Assembly: GCF_946479275.1 (NCBI RefSeq)
Contig: NZ_CAMLFE010000001.1
Span: 124,001-188,000 of the forward strand
DNA from: an uncultured Bartonella sp.
Lineage (GTDB): Bacteria > Pseudomonadota > Alphaproteobacteria > Rhizobiales > Rhizobiaceae
Length of the DNA stretch: 64,000 bases
Direction of reading: 5' to 3'
Shown here: piece by piece, positions 1-9,674 of the stretch
Position numbering within the stretch: position 1 is the stretch's first letter
Layout: every line of letters begins with the position of its first letter
Position numbers and translations under genes: made by a program
Notes under the pieces: generated by a model
The model's input: only the letters and a program-made list of their open reading frames with translations
Databases searched by the model: none
Told to the model about the DNA's origin: nothing

Positions 1-127
1 TGGCAATCTCTCGTTTTCCGGACAAATTCGGATTTTCTTTGATGAAAGAAAGAATATCATCCTTTGTGGGTAAGTGTGAAGGTTTGTTCCTGCTAACGGG
101 ATGTTGTTTCATAGCTCTATTTTCCAT
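1..127 (-). CDS. rnr: Ribonuclease R, N-terminal fragment (runs off the window)
   Basis: The first 42 codons of a minus-strand gene. The peptide contains LPTKDDILSFIKENP followed by SGKREIA, which resembles the N-terminal helix-turn-helix region of alphaproteobacterial RNase R, the 3'-5' exoribonuclease for structured RNA. It lies 13 nt after the topA stop, as expected for the topA-rnr pair of Rhizobiales. Those 13 nt form a small hairpin (CCCGT, loop GAA, ACGGG), so no clear ribosome site precedes the ATG at 127. A second in-frame ATG at 112 is an alternative start. The family call rests on a short segment and on gene order. Confidence 0.7.
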   Translation of the reverse strand, partial: MENRAMKQHPVSRNKPSHLPTKDDILSFIKENPNLSGKREIA

Positions 128-140
128 CCCGTTTCACGGG

Positions 141-2783
141 TTATTCTGCTTTCTTGGAGGTTGCCTTTTTGGTTGACGCCTTTTTTACCGTCTTTTTGGT
201 GACGCTTTTCTTGGTTGCCGTAGTTTTTGTTACAGATTTTTTTACTGTGGCTTTACGACCTTTTTTGGGAGAAGCTGCTTTTTGTGAAATGAGTTCCAAG
301 GCTTCTTCCAAAGTTACCGATGCCGGGTCTTTGCCTTTTGGTAACGTTGCATTGATCTTGCCCCAGTTGACATAAGGCCCATAACGGCCATCGCGCACTG
401 TGACATCACCACCATCGGGATGTTGTCCGAGGGTGGCAATAGCTTTGGGCGTAGATCCCCTCCGTGCGCCTCCGCGCGCCTGTTTTTCAGCCAAAACACT
501 TACCGCCCTGTTGATGCCGATGTCGAAAACCTCTTCCGGTGTTTCGAGATTGGCATATTGGCCATCATGAGACACATAAGGTCCATATCTGCCGATAGAA
601 GCCATAATCGGCTTGCCGGTTTCAGGATGTATTCCGACTTCACGCGGTAGAGATAAAAGAGCAAGTGCTTTTTCCAAATTCATTTCACTTGGCGACCAGC
701 TTTTCGGAAGGCCTGCGCGTTTCAGTTCGTCTCCATGCTTACACTCAACATAAGGGCCGAAACGACCGATTTTAAGTGTTACGTCTTCGCCATTATCGGG
801 GTTTTTGCCTAGAATTGTAGGGCCATCTTGCTCGGTTGCGTTGCTATCCTTTGCGTCTTCACTTCCCAATTGTCTGGTATATTTGCAATCGGGATAATTG
901 GAACAACCGACAAAGGCACCATAACGGCCGAGTTTAAGAGACAGACGCCCCTCATGGCAGAGAGGGCAGGAGCGGGGATCACTGCCGTCTTCGCGCGGCG
1001 GAAATGCGAGTGGTGCAAGCGCGTCATTTAACACATCAAGCACATTGCTCACGCGTAATTCTTTAATATCGGAAACCGAAGCATTGAACGCGTCCCAGAA
1101 TTCGCGCAATACCTGCTTCCAGGACAACTTGCCGTCGGAGATGAGATCAAGCTTTTCTTCAAGATCGGCAGTAAAATCGTATTCGACATACCGGTTGAAG
1201 AAATTTTCAAGGAACGCGGTAACAATTCGCCCTTTTGCCTCGGGAATAAGCCTGCGCTTGTCTATCGTGACGTAATCGCGATCACGTAAAGTGGCAAGGG
1301 TCGAAGCATAAGTCGAAGGGCGACCGATACCGAGCTCTTCCAGTTTTTTGATCAGGGTTGCTTCGGAATAACGGGCAGGAGGTTCTGTCGTATGTTTGAG
1401 AGCGTCTATCGACACTTTTTTGAGCTCTTCATCCGCTTCCATTTTTGGCAGCCGCATCGAGTCTTCACTATCGGCAGAGTCGTCATCTTTCTGATCAAAA
1501 TAGGCAGCAATAAATCCGTCAAATGTTATCACCGACCCGACAGCTCTCAAATTCGCATGGTCGGAACCGTTTATTGCTTCAATCTCGACCGTGGTACGCT
1601 CAATATCGGCAGACTTCATCTGACTGGCGATTGCCCTTTTCCAAACAAGCTCGTAAAGTTTGAATTGATCGCTATCAAGAAATTTTTTAATGTCGTCCGG
1701 TTTACGTTTGAAATCGGTTGGACGTATAGCCTCATGCGCCTCTTGCGCGTTTTTTGCTTTAGTCGAATAGAAGCGTGGTTTCTCGGGCACATAATTTGCA
1801 CCGAATGTATCATGAATGGCATTTCTTGCCGCTTCAATCGCCTCGGGGGCAATCTGTACGCCGTCGGTACGCATATAAGTAATGAGGCCGGTTGTTTCGC
1901 CGCCAATGTCTATACCTTCGTAGAGTTTCTGTGCCACTTGCATAGTGCGCGAGGCCGAAAATCCAAGTTTTGATGAAGCCGCTTGTTGTAATGTTGACGT
2001 TGTGAATGGTGGTACCGGATTGCGTTTTGTCGGTTTTGATTCGACACTTGTGATCCGGTAACCGGCTCCATCCAACATGTTGCGGATATTTTTTGCCTGA
2101 TCTTCTGTTTTAATGTCGAGCTTGGCGAGCTTCTTGCGGTTGAAAGTCGTCAGATTAGCCAGGAAGCTCTCGTTTGCTTTTGTTGCAAGCTTGGCTTCTA
2201 TTGACCAATAGTCTTCACGCTTGAAACGCTCGATTTCCGATTCCCGATCGCAAATGAGGCGCAACGCAACTGATTGCACACGACCGGCCGAACGGGCTCC
2301 GGGAAGTTTGCGCCAAAGGACAGGCGATAAGGTGAAGCCGACAAGGTAATCAAGAGCCCGACGCGCCATATAGGCGTCAACAAGGGGGATGTCGATATCA
2401 CGCGGGTGAGCCATAGCATCAAGAACGGCGTGTTTTGTAATCGCATTAAAGACAACGCGTTTGACAGGTTTACCTTTCAAAAGCTTTTTATGCTGTAAAA
2501 TATCAAGAACATGCCAGGAAATAGCTTCTCCTTCACGGTCCGGGTCAGTTGCCAGAATGAGGCCATCGGCATCTTTTAAAGCCTTCGATATTTCTGCGAT
2601 TCGTTTTGCACCGGTTGAGCTCGTGTCCCATTTCATCGCAAAATCTTCATCCGGCAGAACAGAGCCGTCTTTTGCAGGAAGATCACGTACATGCCCGAAG
2701 GACGCGAGAACTTTATAATTGGGTCCTAGATATTTATTGATTGTTTTAGCTTTTGCCGGTGATTCGACGACGACAACATCCAT
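141..2783 (-). CDS. topA: DNA topoisomerase I (omega protein)
   Basis: Type IA topoisomerase that relaxes negative supercoils by transient single-strand cleavage. The 880-residue protein starts with the Toprim motif (VVVVESPAKAKTI, then DPDREGEA near residue 80). The catalytic tyrosine is Tyr303, in GLITYMRTDG. The C-terminal part has one four-cysteine zinc finger (CPLC...CSNYPDC) and three zinc-less repeats of the type GRYGPYV. The protein ends in a Lys/Thr/Ala-rich basic tail of about 35 residues, as in many alphaproteobacterial TopA proteins, probably for DNA binding. The ATG at 2783 gives the canonical N-terminus. The gene follows dprA on the same strand, about 400 nt downstream, and precedes rnr. 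Confidence 0.97.
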   Translation of the reverse strand: MDVVVVESPAKAKTINKYLGPNYKVLASFGHVRDLPAKDGSVLPDEDFAMKWDTSSTGAKRIAEISKALKDADGLILATDPDREGEAISWHVLDILQHKKLLKGKPVKRVVFNAITKHAVLDAMAHPRDIDIPLVDAYMARRALDYLVGFTLSPVLWRKLPGARSAGRVQSVALRLICDRESEIERFKREDYWSIEAKLATKANESFLANLTTFNRKKLAKLDIKTEDQAKNIRNMLDGAGYRITSVESKPTKRNPVPPFTTSTLQQAASSKLGFSASRTMQVAQKLYEGIDIGGETTGLITYMRTDGVQIAPEAIEAARNAIHDTFGANYVPEKPRFYSTKAKNAQEAHEAIRPTDFKRKPDDIKKFLDSDQFKLYELVWKRAIASQMKSADIERTTVEIEAINGSDHANLRAVGSVITFDGFIAAYFDQKDDDSADSEDSMRLPKMEADEELKKVSIDALKHTTEPPARYSEATLIKKLEELGIGRPSTYASTLATLRDRDYVTIDKRRLIPEAKGRIVTAFLENFFNRYVEYDFTADLEEKLDLISDGKLSWKQVLREFWDAFNASVSDIKELRVSNVLDVLNDALAPLAFPPREDGSDPRSCPLCHEGRLSLKLGRYGAFVGCSNYPDCKYTRQLGSEDAKDSNATEQDGPTILGKNPDNGEDVTLKIGRFGPYVECKHGDELKRAGLPKSWSPSEMNLEKALALLSLPREVGIHPETGKPIMASIGRYGPYVSHDGQYANLETPEEVFDIGINRAVSVLAEKQARGGARRGSTPKAIATLGQHPDGGDVTVRDGRYGPYVNWGKINATLPKGKDPASVTLEEALELISQKAASPKKGRKATVKKSVTKTTATKKSVTKKTVKKASTKKATSKKAE

Positions 2784-2890
2784 AATGATATCCGCTTCCC
2801 TGAACCAATGATTTTACTTTACTTTCAATTGACCGGCTTATTCCCATTGGTCAAGGCTAAATAATAAAAAAACACATGTGCAACTATTGA

Positions 2891-2919
2891 TTGCGTAATT
2901 AAAAAATACACGTTATTAT
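2891..2919 (+). promoter_or_regulatory. Putative sigma-70-type promoter for the small gene at 3030
   Basis: TTGCGT at 2891-2896 and TATTAT at 2914-2919 are separated by exactly 17 nt on the plus strand. They lie about 110 nt upstream of the 56-codon gene and point toward it. Prediction by eye from consensus only; the region is AT-rich, so chance matches are possible. Confidence 0.45.
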
Positions 2920-2995
2920 AGCTAAGCTAACTAACTAATTTAACATTTATTGAGGACTACTTTCGAAAATTTCTACCGTCAATCAGGAGCAATAC

Positions 2996-3049
2996 ATGAG
3001 GGGAACTTGTGTAACAAGGAGAAGGTTACATGTCTCTAGAGCGCGTTGA
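2996..3049 (+). other. Possible 17-codon upstream leader ORF
   Basis: An ATG at 2996 is preceded by AGGAG at suitable spacing and opens a 17-codon ORF rich in arginine, ending in TGA at 3047-3049. It overlaps the start of the 56-residue gene in another frame, so its translation could affect ribosome access to that start. No homologue is known to me. It may be a real leader peptide or a chance ORF. Confidence 0.3.
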
Positions 3050-3200
3050 AATCATCGGATATATTGTCGATATGTCCCGTCAAATGAATATTATGGCGAA
3101 TAACGTCAATTCTCCATTTTTGGCTTATTTGTTGGAAATGGTCGCAAAAGAAGGGCAGCACATCTTAAAAAACGATACGGTCAACAAGGAAAATCGTTGA
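3030..3200 (+). CDS. Small conserved-looking protein of 56 residues, function unknown
   Basis: ATG at 3030 is preceded by AAGGAGAAGG, a strong ribosome-binding site, and the frame stays open for 56 codons to TGA at 3198-3200. The protein begins MSLERVEIIGYIVDMSRQM and looks helical and amphipathic (NSPFLAYLLEMVAKEG). There is no signal peptide and no cysteine. It lies on the plus strand inside an otherwise minus-strand operon, between topA and dprA, and its last 20 nt overlap the end of dprA tail to tail. A promoter-like sequence and a short leader ORF lie upstream. I cannot assign a function. The strong ribosome site and protein-like composition support a real gene. Confidence 0.65.
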   Translation: MSLERVEIIGYIVDMSRQMNIMANNVNSPFLAYLLEMVAKEGQHILKNDTVNKENR

Positions 3201-4362
3201 TCATCAATGATACAAGTCCGCCGCTGTGACGGACGAGTTTCCCGGCCAAATCAAGTTCAACGAGTATAAGATAAATCTTGTCTATCGGCACACCGGACGC
3301 AAGACAGAGCGTTTCTATGTCAATTGGTGTTGTTGAAAGCGCATCCATTATTGCATTTCTGTCGAAGTCGCTTGCGTCAACATTGCGATTTTTTTCTTCA
3401 TTATCATGCTCGGAGAATTGCTTGAATGATTCGTCTTTTTCGTCGTTATCAAACAGCGGCAGTCGAGGTGCAGTTGATGGTGCCAAGGGGCCAAGTGTTT
3501 CTATGATATCTTCAGGTCGAGTAACGAGCAAGGCGCCTTCCTTGATAAGATTATTTGTTCCTTGTGCACGCGGATCCAAAGGCGAACCGGGGATAGCAAA
3601 GACAATGCGTCCTATCTCGGCCGCCAATCTTGCAGTAATCAGAGAGCCGGAACGGTTTGCCGCCTCGCACACGAGAATTCCTAAAGATAAACCCGCAATG
3701 ATTCGATTGCGGCGCGGAAAATCTTGGGCGCGTGGTTGCGTGCCAATCGGCATTTCGCTGACAATTGCCCCACCTTTATCCAATATGGCTTCATAAAGGT
3801 CGCTATTTTCCGGCGGATAGATATGATCGATTCCACCTGCCATAACGGCAACAGTTCCAGTATCAAGACTTGCGCGATGGGCAGCTGTGTCGACGCCACG
3901 TGCCAGTCCTGAAATGATAGTAAATCCTGTTTCACCAAGTTCTTTAGCAAAAAGTGCAGTCAATTTTTTGCCTGTCGCCGAGGCGTTACGAGAGCCCACA
4001 ACACCTACGGAAGGCGAAAAGAAACATTCGGGGTTACCCTTGACTGCAAGCAGAGGAGGGGGAGTTTCTATAGCTCGCAGATAGGGTGGAAAATCAGGCT
4101 CGCCCATTCCTATGAAACGGACGCCAATTTTACCCGCAAGTTCCAGCTCGCGTTCTGCATCCTGTTTGCTGGCAATCCGTATCGGCTTGCCTTTGCCTCC
4201 CATCGTGCTGAGCTCCGGCAGAGCATCAAGAGCCGCTGCAGCCGAACCAAAATGCTCTATGAGGTTAATGAAAGTAACAGCACCGACGTTTTCGCTGCGT
4301 ATGAGTTGTAGCCAGCTGAGCCGCTGAGCATCGGTAAGGGCAATTCCTTTACGTTTTTCCAT
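3181..4362 (-). CDS. dprA: DNA processing protein DprA (Smf)
   Basis: DprA binds incoming single-stranded DNA and loads RecA during natural transformation; many non-competent bacteria keep it. The 393-residue protein has the Rossmann-like DprA core: VGVVGSRNAS, ISGLARGVDTAAH, GGIDHIYPPEN, PRRNRIIAGLS and SGSLITARLA. A C-terminal winged-helix part (about residues 325-385, with LCLASGVPIDKIYLILVELD) follows an acidic linker. It lies 20 nt after plsY in the minus-strand operon. Its 3' end overlaps a small plus-strand gene by 20 nt. Confidence 0.95.
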   Translation of the reverse strand: MEKRKGIALTDAQRLSWLQLIRSENVGAVTFINLIEHFGSAAAALDALPELSTMGGKGKPIRIASKQDAERELELAGKIGVRFIGMGEPDFPPYLRAIETPPPLLAVKGNPECFFSPSVGVVGSRNASATGKKLTALFAKELGETGFTIISGLARGVDTAAHRASLDTGTVAVMAGGIDHIYPPENSDLYEAILDKGGAIVSEMPIGTQPRAQDFPRRNRIIAGLSLGILVCEAANRSGSLITARLAAEIGRIVFAIPGSPLDPRAQGTNNLIKEGALLVTRPEDIIETLGPLAPSTAPRLPLFDNDEKDESFKQFSEHDNEEKNRNVDASDFDRNAIMDALSTTPIDIETLCLASGVPIDKIYLILVELDLAGKLVRHSGGLVSLMINDFPC

Positions 4363-4382
4363 CTCGGTTACAGAGCTTTCCG

Positions 4383-5024
4383 CTATTGTTTCTTTGCGCC
4401 GATCTTGCTTTCCGTTCCGTTCAGCAAGCGTCTGATATTCGCATGGTGTTTCAAGATAACAATGATACTCATCACCGAAAGAACGAGCGCAAAAAGATTT
4501 TGCGGCGTGCTATCCATGAAAAGCAGAATAAAAATAGGTACTAGGATAACTGCAAAAAGTGCCGAAAGCGAGGAATAACGCGTAATGAATGCAGTGAGCA
4601 ACCAGACGCATATAAAAACCAATGCCGCCGGCGGATAAAATCCAAGGCATACACCGAGGTAGGTGGCAACGCCCTTGCCACCTTTGAATTTGAGCCAGAC
4701 GGGGTAGATATGACCGATAAAAGCAGCAAAACCGCCTAAAGTGACAATGACGATATTGTTATAATCGAACGACGATAATAGGGAAGCGAAATAAACCGCC
4801 AATGTCCCTTTGAACATGTCGCATAATAATGTCAATAGAGCGATTTTTTTGTTTCCCGTTCGCAACACATTGGTGGCGCCTATATTGCCGGAACCAATTT
4901 TGCGCACGTCTCCAAGGCCGGCTAAGCGGGTAAATAACAGCCCGAAAGGGATCGAACCGACAAGATAACAAATAATCAGTGTCAGCCACGAAACCATCTT
5001 TGGAGATAAACCTATATCGGCCAT
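4383..5024 (-). CDS. plsY: Acyl-phosphate:glycerol-3-phosphate acyltransferase PlsY
   Basis: Inner-membrane enzyme that acylates glycerol-3-phosphate with acyl-phosphate, the first step of phospholipid synthesis. At 213 residues it has the family length and several membrane segments. The three conserved PlsY loops are visible: [12 protein letters not shown] (about residue 41), [12 protein letters not shown] (about 113) and [17 protein letters not shown] near the C-terminus. It lies between pyrC' and dprA with short gaps, as in other Rhizobiales. Confidence 0.95.
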   Translation of the reverse strand: MADIGLSPKMVSWLTLIICYLVGSIPFGLLFTRLAGLGDVRKIGSGNIGATNVLRTGNKKIALLTLLCDMFKGTLAVYFASLLSSFDYNNIVIVTLGGFAAFIGHIYPVWLKFKGGKGVATYLGVCLGFYPPAALVFICVWLLTAFITRYSSLSALFAVILVPIFILLFMDSTPQNLFALVLSVMSIIVILKHHANIRRLLNGTESKIGAKKQ

Positions 5025-5053
5025 AAAAATATCCTTTTCAAGATTTGCCGTGT

Positions 5054-6349
5054 TCAGTTCCGGTATTCATATACCAGCTTGCCAGCAACATAGGTTTTTA
5101 GGACATGTCCTTGAAAACGGGCATTTTCAAATGGCGTGTTTTTGGATCTGGAATGAAGCATATCAAGAGTTAAGACCCACGGTTCATCAAGATCGACCAA
5201 AATGAAATCCGCAGCTTTTCCAACTTGCAAAGTTCCTGCATCAATCCCCAGGATTTTTGCAGGATTGGTGGAAAGTAAAGCCGCAATTTTGCCAAGCGAC
5301 AACGAATGATCATGGTAAAGTCTGAGCGCTGCCGCAAGCAATGTTTCCATTCCTACTGCACCGGCTTCTGCATCTTCAAAGGGTAAGCGTTTGGTATCGG
5401 CACCTTGAGGATCGTGACTGGATACAATAATGTCAATTGTTCCATCGCGAACGGCTTCAATCATCGCATGCCGGTCATCTTCTGACCTGAGCGGCGGCGA
5501 GAGCCGGAAAAATGTCCTGTATTCTCCAATGTCATTTTCGTTCAATGTCAGATTATTGATTGAAACGCCGGCTGTAACATTGGTCAAATTCTGTTTTGCA
5601 TAACGGATAGCTTCAGCCGACATTCCCGTTGAAAGTTCTGCAGCGTGATAACGGCAACGGGTTAAAGCAGCCAGACGCAAATCACGTTCAAGCGGGATGA
5701 CTTCCGCTTCTTTCGGAATACCCGCAAGGCCAAGCCAGCTTGAAAGGAGCCCCTCGTTCATGACACCGTCGCCGGTTAGCCATTTATCTTGCGTTTCATG
5801 GATGATAAGGGCGTCGAAGTCATGGGCATAAGTCATGGCACGTCTCAATACCAATGAATTTTCAATTGTTTTGTGTCCGTCCGTGAAGGCTATTGCACCG
5901 GACTCTTTCAATAGACCGAACTCGGTCATTTCCTGCCCTTCAAGTTGCTTGGTAATTGCAGCTGAAGGATAGACATGAACCGAGGCGTTTTCACGCGCTG
6001 TTTGCTTGACGAATTCGACCAGTGCAACGTCATCTATGACCGGATGGGTATCCGGCATCATGACAAAGGATGTTACGCCGCCCGCTGCAGCAGAATGACT
6101 TGCCGAACGAATGGTTTCCCGATGCTCGTTGCCCGGCTCACCGACATAAACGCGCGCATCAACCAGTCCCGGTAGAATTGCTTTGCCATGCGCATCAATA
6201 ACTTCTGCACCATCGGGAATACCCTGATTTTGTGCATTTTTGCCACAAGCTTTAATGACGCCATCAGCAACAATGAGAGCTCCTACTTCGTCCTTGTCAC
6301 AGGAAGGGTCGACGATGCGGGCGTTTTTATAAACCAAAGGTTTTATCAT
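5054..6349 (-). CDS. pyrC': Dihydroorotase-like protein PyrC', probably non-catalytic
   Basis: A 431-residue member of the dihydroorotase/amidohydrolase family, with [11 protein letters not shown] and [15 protein letters not shown] near the N-terminus. The metal-binding Asp-x-His-x-His motif of active dihydroorotases is replaced by Asp-Ala-Arg-Val-Tyr after ILPGLV, and the usual His-Ala-Glu is His-Glu-Thr. It is therefore most likely the inactive partner that holds aspartate transcarbamoylase in its oligomer, as described for Pseudomonas PyrB-PyrC'. In support, its ATG overlaps the pyrB stop by 4 nt, which suggests coupled translation. A separate active dihydroorotase is expected elsewhere in the genome (inference). 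Annotation as plain pyrC would be misleading. Confidence 0.88.
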   Translation of the reverse strand: MIKPLVYKNARIVDPSCDKDEVGALIVADGVIKACGKNAQNQGIPDGAEVIDAHGKAILPGLVDARVYVGEPGNEHRETIRSASHSAAAGGVTSFVMMPDTHPVIDDVALVEFVKQTARENASVHVYPSAAITKQLEGQEMTEFGLLKESGAIAFTDGHKTIENSLVLRRAMTYAHDFDALIIHETQDKWLTGDGVMNEGLLSSWLGLAGIPKEAEVIPLERDLRLAALTRCRYHAAELSTGMSAEAIRYAKQNLTNVTAGVSINNLTLNENDIGEYRTFFRLSPPLRSEDDRHAMIEAVRDGTIDIIVSSHDPQGADTKRLPFEDAEAGAVGMETLLAAALRLYHDHSLSLGKIAALLSTNPAKILGIDAGTLQVGKAADFILVDLDEPWVLTLDMLHSRSKNTPFENARFQGHVLKTYVAGKLVYEYRN

Positions 6350-7308
6350 TGGATATCTCCTTCGCTACGGCGCGGATCCAAGAGAGCCTCGATAACAGCC
6401 ATTCTGACAGCAACGCCCATTTCAACTTGTGTGTGGATAACGCTTTGTGGCCCATCGGCAATATCCGATGCAATCTCGACCCCGCGGTTGATCGGGCCCG
6501 GATGCATGACAATGCAATCCTTGTTGGCAAGCGCAAGTTTTTGTTTATCAAGGCCGAAAAAGCGGAAATATTCTCTAACCGAAGGAATAAATGCTCCGGA
6601 CATGCGTTCGCGTTGCAGTCTGAGCATCATGACAACATCGGCGTTTTTCAGTCCCTCCTGCATTGTTGTGAAAACTTCAACACTCATATGGCCGATGTCA
6701 TAGGGTAAAAGCGTCGTGGGTGCGACCGCTCGCACCCGTGCTCCGAGCGCATTAAGACTTAAAATATTGGAGCGTGCTACACGCGAGTGCAATATGTCGC
6801 CGCATATAGCGACAGTCAAACCCTCAATCCGTCCTTTGGCACGGCGGATTGTCAATGCATCAAGGAGAGCCTGGGTTGGATGTTCATGTGCACCGTCGCC
6901 GGCGTTGACAACGCAGCAACTTACCTTTTGAGCGAGTAGCGCGGCCGCGCCGCCTGATTTGTGGCGCACAACCAGAATATCGGGATGCATGGCATTCAAT
7001 GTCATTGCAGTGTCGATAAGTGTTTCACCTTTTTTTACAGATGAATGGCTGACAGCCATATTCATGACATCAGCGCCAAGTCGTTTGCCTGCAAGTTCAA
7101 AGGATGATTGCGTGCGCGTAGAATTTTCAAAGAAAAGATTAATTTGTGTTCGACCGCGCATTGATGTTTTTTTCTTGTCAATCTGGCGTGATACTGCGAC
7201 ATTGGCATCGGCTCGATCAATGAGCGTAGTAAGATCCTGGGCACTGAGGCCTTTTATGCCTAGCAGGTGACGATGGGGAAAAATAGGGAAAGAAGTTATT
7301 TGAGTCAT
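6346..7308 (-). CDS. pyrB: Aspartate carbamoyltransferase, catalytic subunit
   Basis: Condenses carbamoyl phosphate with aspartate, the committed step of pyrimidine synthesis. The 320-residue protein carries the carbamoyl-phosphate loop [20 protein letters not shown] (about residue 59), [12 protein letters not shown] and [12 protein letters not shown]. It is the first visible gene of the operon leading through pyrC', plsY, dprA and topA. It overlaps pyrC' by 4 nt and diverges from the AidB-like gene at 7441. No pyrI is nearby, consistent with a PyrB-PyrC' type enzyme. Confidence 0.97.
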   Translation of the reverse strand: MTQITSFPIFPHRHLLGIKGLSAQDLTTLIDRADANVAVSRQIDKKKTSMRGRTQINLFFENSTRTQSSFELAGKRLGADVMNMAVSHSSVKKGETLIDTAMTLNAMHPDILVVRHKSGGAAALLAQKVSCCVVNAGDGAHEHPTQALLDALTIRRAKGRIEGLTVAICGDILHSRVARSNILSLNALGARVRAVAPTTLLPYDIGHMSVEVFTTMQEGLKNADVVMMLRLQRERMSGAFIPSVREYFRFFGLDKQKLALANKDCIVMHPGPINRGVEIASDIADGPQSVIHTQVEMGVAVRMAVIEALLDPRRSEGDIQ

Positions 7309-7440
7309 AGCAGAAATTTCCTAAAGAAACTGAGTGACACTACAACAAGGCTTGCTTTTTATGCAATCTCTGTTTTAACCGCATAAAAAACTAATTTTCC
7401 AGATAGTAATGTTATTAATTGACGGAATCAGGAACAAATT

Positions 7441-9069
7441 GTGAGTACCTTACCCAATCAGAATATTATGCGAAAAAATGCTTTTTTGGATGACGCGGTT
7501 CTGTTCCGTTTTTCGTCACTTCTGCCAACTCCGCTTTTAGCAGGTTTCGAGGAAATAGGCGCATTTGTTGCAAGCAGGGAAGCGCAGGACCTCGCAAGGC
7601 TCGCCAACATTCACCGGCCAATCCTTAGACGTGAGAATGAATGGGGGGACAATTTACAACAACTGGAAATCCATCCGGCTTACCATGCTTTACTGCGTCG
7701 CTCCCGTCAGGCAGGGTTATGTTCTTCCCTATGGGAAAATGGGCCGGCTGAAAATGGCGTGCGTTATCAGTCACGGGCAATCAGACTTTTTCTGATGGCG
7801 GGGCTAGAAACAGGGCATCTTAACGAGATTACGTCAACAAGTGCAGGCATTTCCGCACTTATCGGTGAAGCGGATTTATTTTCTGGATGGAAGAATGTGT
7901 TATTATCCCGCCAACATGATTATTCAGCGCGTGCCATTACAGCAAAACGGTCAGCAACGCTTACTTTTGCCAATGACGATATCACAAATAATTTGCAAAA
8001 TCCTGCGCAAGTATCAGTTGCAACGCGGATTTCCTTTGATTCGACGAGTGGGCGTGATCTCTATCGTATAGATGCTGTCAAGCAATCGGTATTAAATCCG
8101 ATGGCTGACGGATATTTTGTAACAGCCGAGGTCGGCGGTCAAAAGTGTTGCTTCTTTGTATCGCGTTTTCTTGAAAATGGTGCATTGAACGGAAATATCT
8201 CAGTAGATTTTCTTGTTCACCGCGCTGGTGAATGCTCGGCCCCGGAGGGGCAGGTTTCATTTCATAATAGTCTCGGTTGGTTGATCGGCAAGATCGGCGA
8301 GGGCGATAAGGTCGTCCGGGACGTCGAGACGATGACACGTTTTGATCAGGCTGTTATTTCCGCAGGCGTGCTTCGTGCTGCACTTCAAACAGGTATCAAT
8401 TTTTTTAGGCGCTTCAATCCGCGGCAAGTGTTGCCACCATTGACCGAACGCATATTTGCTGATCTTGCTCTCGACGTTGTTGCTTCACAATGCCTTGTTA
8501 TGCGGCTTGCCCGTGCGTTCGACAATGCAGCATCAAATCGCGGAGAAGCGGCGTTTGCTCGTATCATGACACCGATTGTTGCCATCCACATTAATGAGCT
8601 TGTGGTTCCGGTTGTGGGAGAAATTATCGCTCAAATGGGAGCGCAGGCATATATGTTCGATAGTCGGATGGCTCGAATGCTCGTTGATGCACCAATGCGT
8701 AGCATGAAGGGCAACGGCGGCAATGATATTGTCATTGATACGATCCGTTTGGGAGAAAGGGCACCCGGTCTTTTTCAGGGTCTACTTGACCAAATTGGCC
8801 GCGATATCGGTCCAGCCGGTCCCAAAACTGTCGAAATACTCAATGCAGCTGCTCGTGTGGCGGCAAATGACATTGGCGCGGGTCGGCTTTTTATTGAACA
8901 AATGGCCTATGCCGGTGCAGCTGCCGCTTTGCAACAAGCGGATATGAATCATATCACCGCTGCCTATATTGAAAGCCGTCTTGGAGGACAATGGCGCTCA
9001 TCCTATGGAATGTTAAGTGCGCGTCACCATGCAGGACATATATTGGATACACTTTATCCAGTCGTTTGA
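7441..9069 (+). CDS. AidB-like acyl-CoA dehydrogenase
   Basis: A 542-residue protein of the acyl-CoA dehydrogenase superfamily that most resembles AidB, the flavoprotein of the adaptive response to alkylation. The N-terminal part has LANIHRPILRRENEWG, then HPAYHALLRRSRQAGL and RYQSRAIRLFLMAGLETGHL. The C-terminal part has the helical dehydrogenase domain and a long tail as in AidB. The start is GTG at 7441, preceded by CAGGA at good spacing; an in-frame ATG at 7468 is the alternative. It diverges from pyrB and converges with ruvX, with 9 nt between the two stops. A role in alkylation protection is inferred from family only. Confidence 0.8.
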   Translation: MSTLPNQNIMRKNAFLDDAVLFRFSSLLPTPLLAGFEEIGAFVASREAQDLARLANIHRPILRRENEWGDNLQQLEIHPAYHALLRRSRQAGLCSSLWENGPAENGVRYQSRAIRLFLMAGLETGHLNEITSTSAGISALIGEADLFSGWKNVLLSRQHDYSARAITAKRSATLTFANDDITNNLQNPAQVSVATRISFDSTSGRDLYRIDAVKQSVLNPMADGYFVTAEVGGQKCCFFVSRFLENGALNGNISVDFLVHRAGECSAPEGQVSFHNSLGWLIGKIGEGDKVVRDVETMTRFDQAVISAGVLRAALQTGINFFRRFNPRQVLPPLTERIFADLALDVVASQCLVMRLARAFDNAASNRGEAAFARIMTPIVAIHINELVVPVVGEIIAQMGAQAYMFDSRMARMLVDAPMRSMKGNGGNDIVIDTIRLGERAPGLFQGLLDQIGRDIGPAGPKTVEILNAAARVAANDIGAGRLFIEQMAYAGAAAALQQADMNHITAAYIESRLGGQWRSSYGMLSARHHAGHILDTLYPVV

Positions 9070-9078
9070 GCTTAACTT

Positions 9079-9558
9079 TTATCCTGCAGTTCGAGCTAGA
9101 CTTTGAAGTCGGTCGAGTGCTCCTTGCAAGATAAAAGCGGCTGCCGCAGAATCAATTCTGTCAGCTCGTTTTGCACGCGAAACATCCATTTCAAGAAGGC
9201 CGCGTTCCGCAGCCACTGTCGACAGCCGTTCGTCCCAGAACACAAAAGGAATTTGCGTCAAACTGTTCATATTATGGACAAAAGCGCGCGTTGCCTGAAC
9301 GCGTGGGCCACTTGTACCATCCATATTTTTGGGAAGGCCAATAATTGCTACGCCGATATTTTCTTCCAGAAAAATTTTCAAGAGGTCTTGAGCATCGATA
9401 GAAAATTTTTTGCGTTTCAAAACGGGGCGGGGCGTAGCAAAACGCCACCCAAGATCAGAAACCGCAATGCCAATTGTTTTCGTTCCCAAATCAAGACCTA
9501 CGATATTTTTATCTGTCAGACCGAGATCAGGAATTTCAGTAATATCTATAACCGACAT
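9079..9558 (-). CDS. ruvX: Putative pre-16S rRNA nuclease / Holliday junction resolvase-like YqgF
   Basis: RNase H-fold protein of 159 residues. Family members mature the 5' end of 16S rRNA in E. coli, and resolvase activity has also been proposed. Visible motifs are [17 protein letters not shown] (first catalytic Asp), [30 protein letters not shown] and the final Asp in [15 protein letters not shown]. The gene stands alone, convergent with the AidB-like gene and divergent from the UPF0173 gene. Confidence 0.92.
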   Translation of the reverse strand: MSVIDITEIPDLGLTDKNIVGLDLGTKTIGIAVSDLGWRFATPRPVLKRKKFSIDAQDLLKIFLEENIGVAIIGLPKNMDGTSGPRVQATRAFVHNMNSLTQIPFVFWDERLSTVAAERGLLEMDVSRAKRADRIDSAAAAFILQGALDRLQSLARTAG

Positions 9559-9674
9559 TGAAGCTGGCCTTTATCGAATAACTGGTGTGAATGAGGAGGC
9601 ACTTGGCATTTTTGAATTTTGCGTTCAATATACGGTAAAAGATCGAACTTCCAATATAAAACAAGGGTAGTGGC

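Noticed and set aside
128..140. Hairpin CCCGT-GAA-ACGGG between topA and rnr as a terminator
   Set aside because: Only 5 bp with no U-run on the minus strand; at most a small intercistronic stem.
141..260. Repetitive Lys/Thr-rich end of topA as a tandem repeat or frameshift
   Set aside because: A basic C-terminal tail of this kind is common in alphaproteobacterial topoisomerase I; no repeat expansion is evident.
1392..1973. 193-codon plus-strand ORF opposite topA
   Set aside because: Lies wholly antisense to the conserved topA coding sequence and has no family resemblance; a shadow frame.
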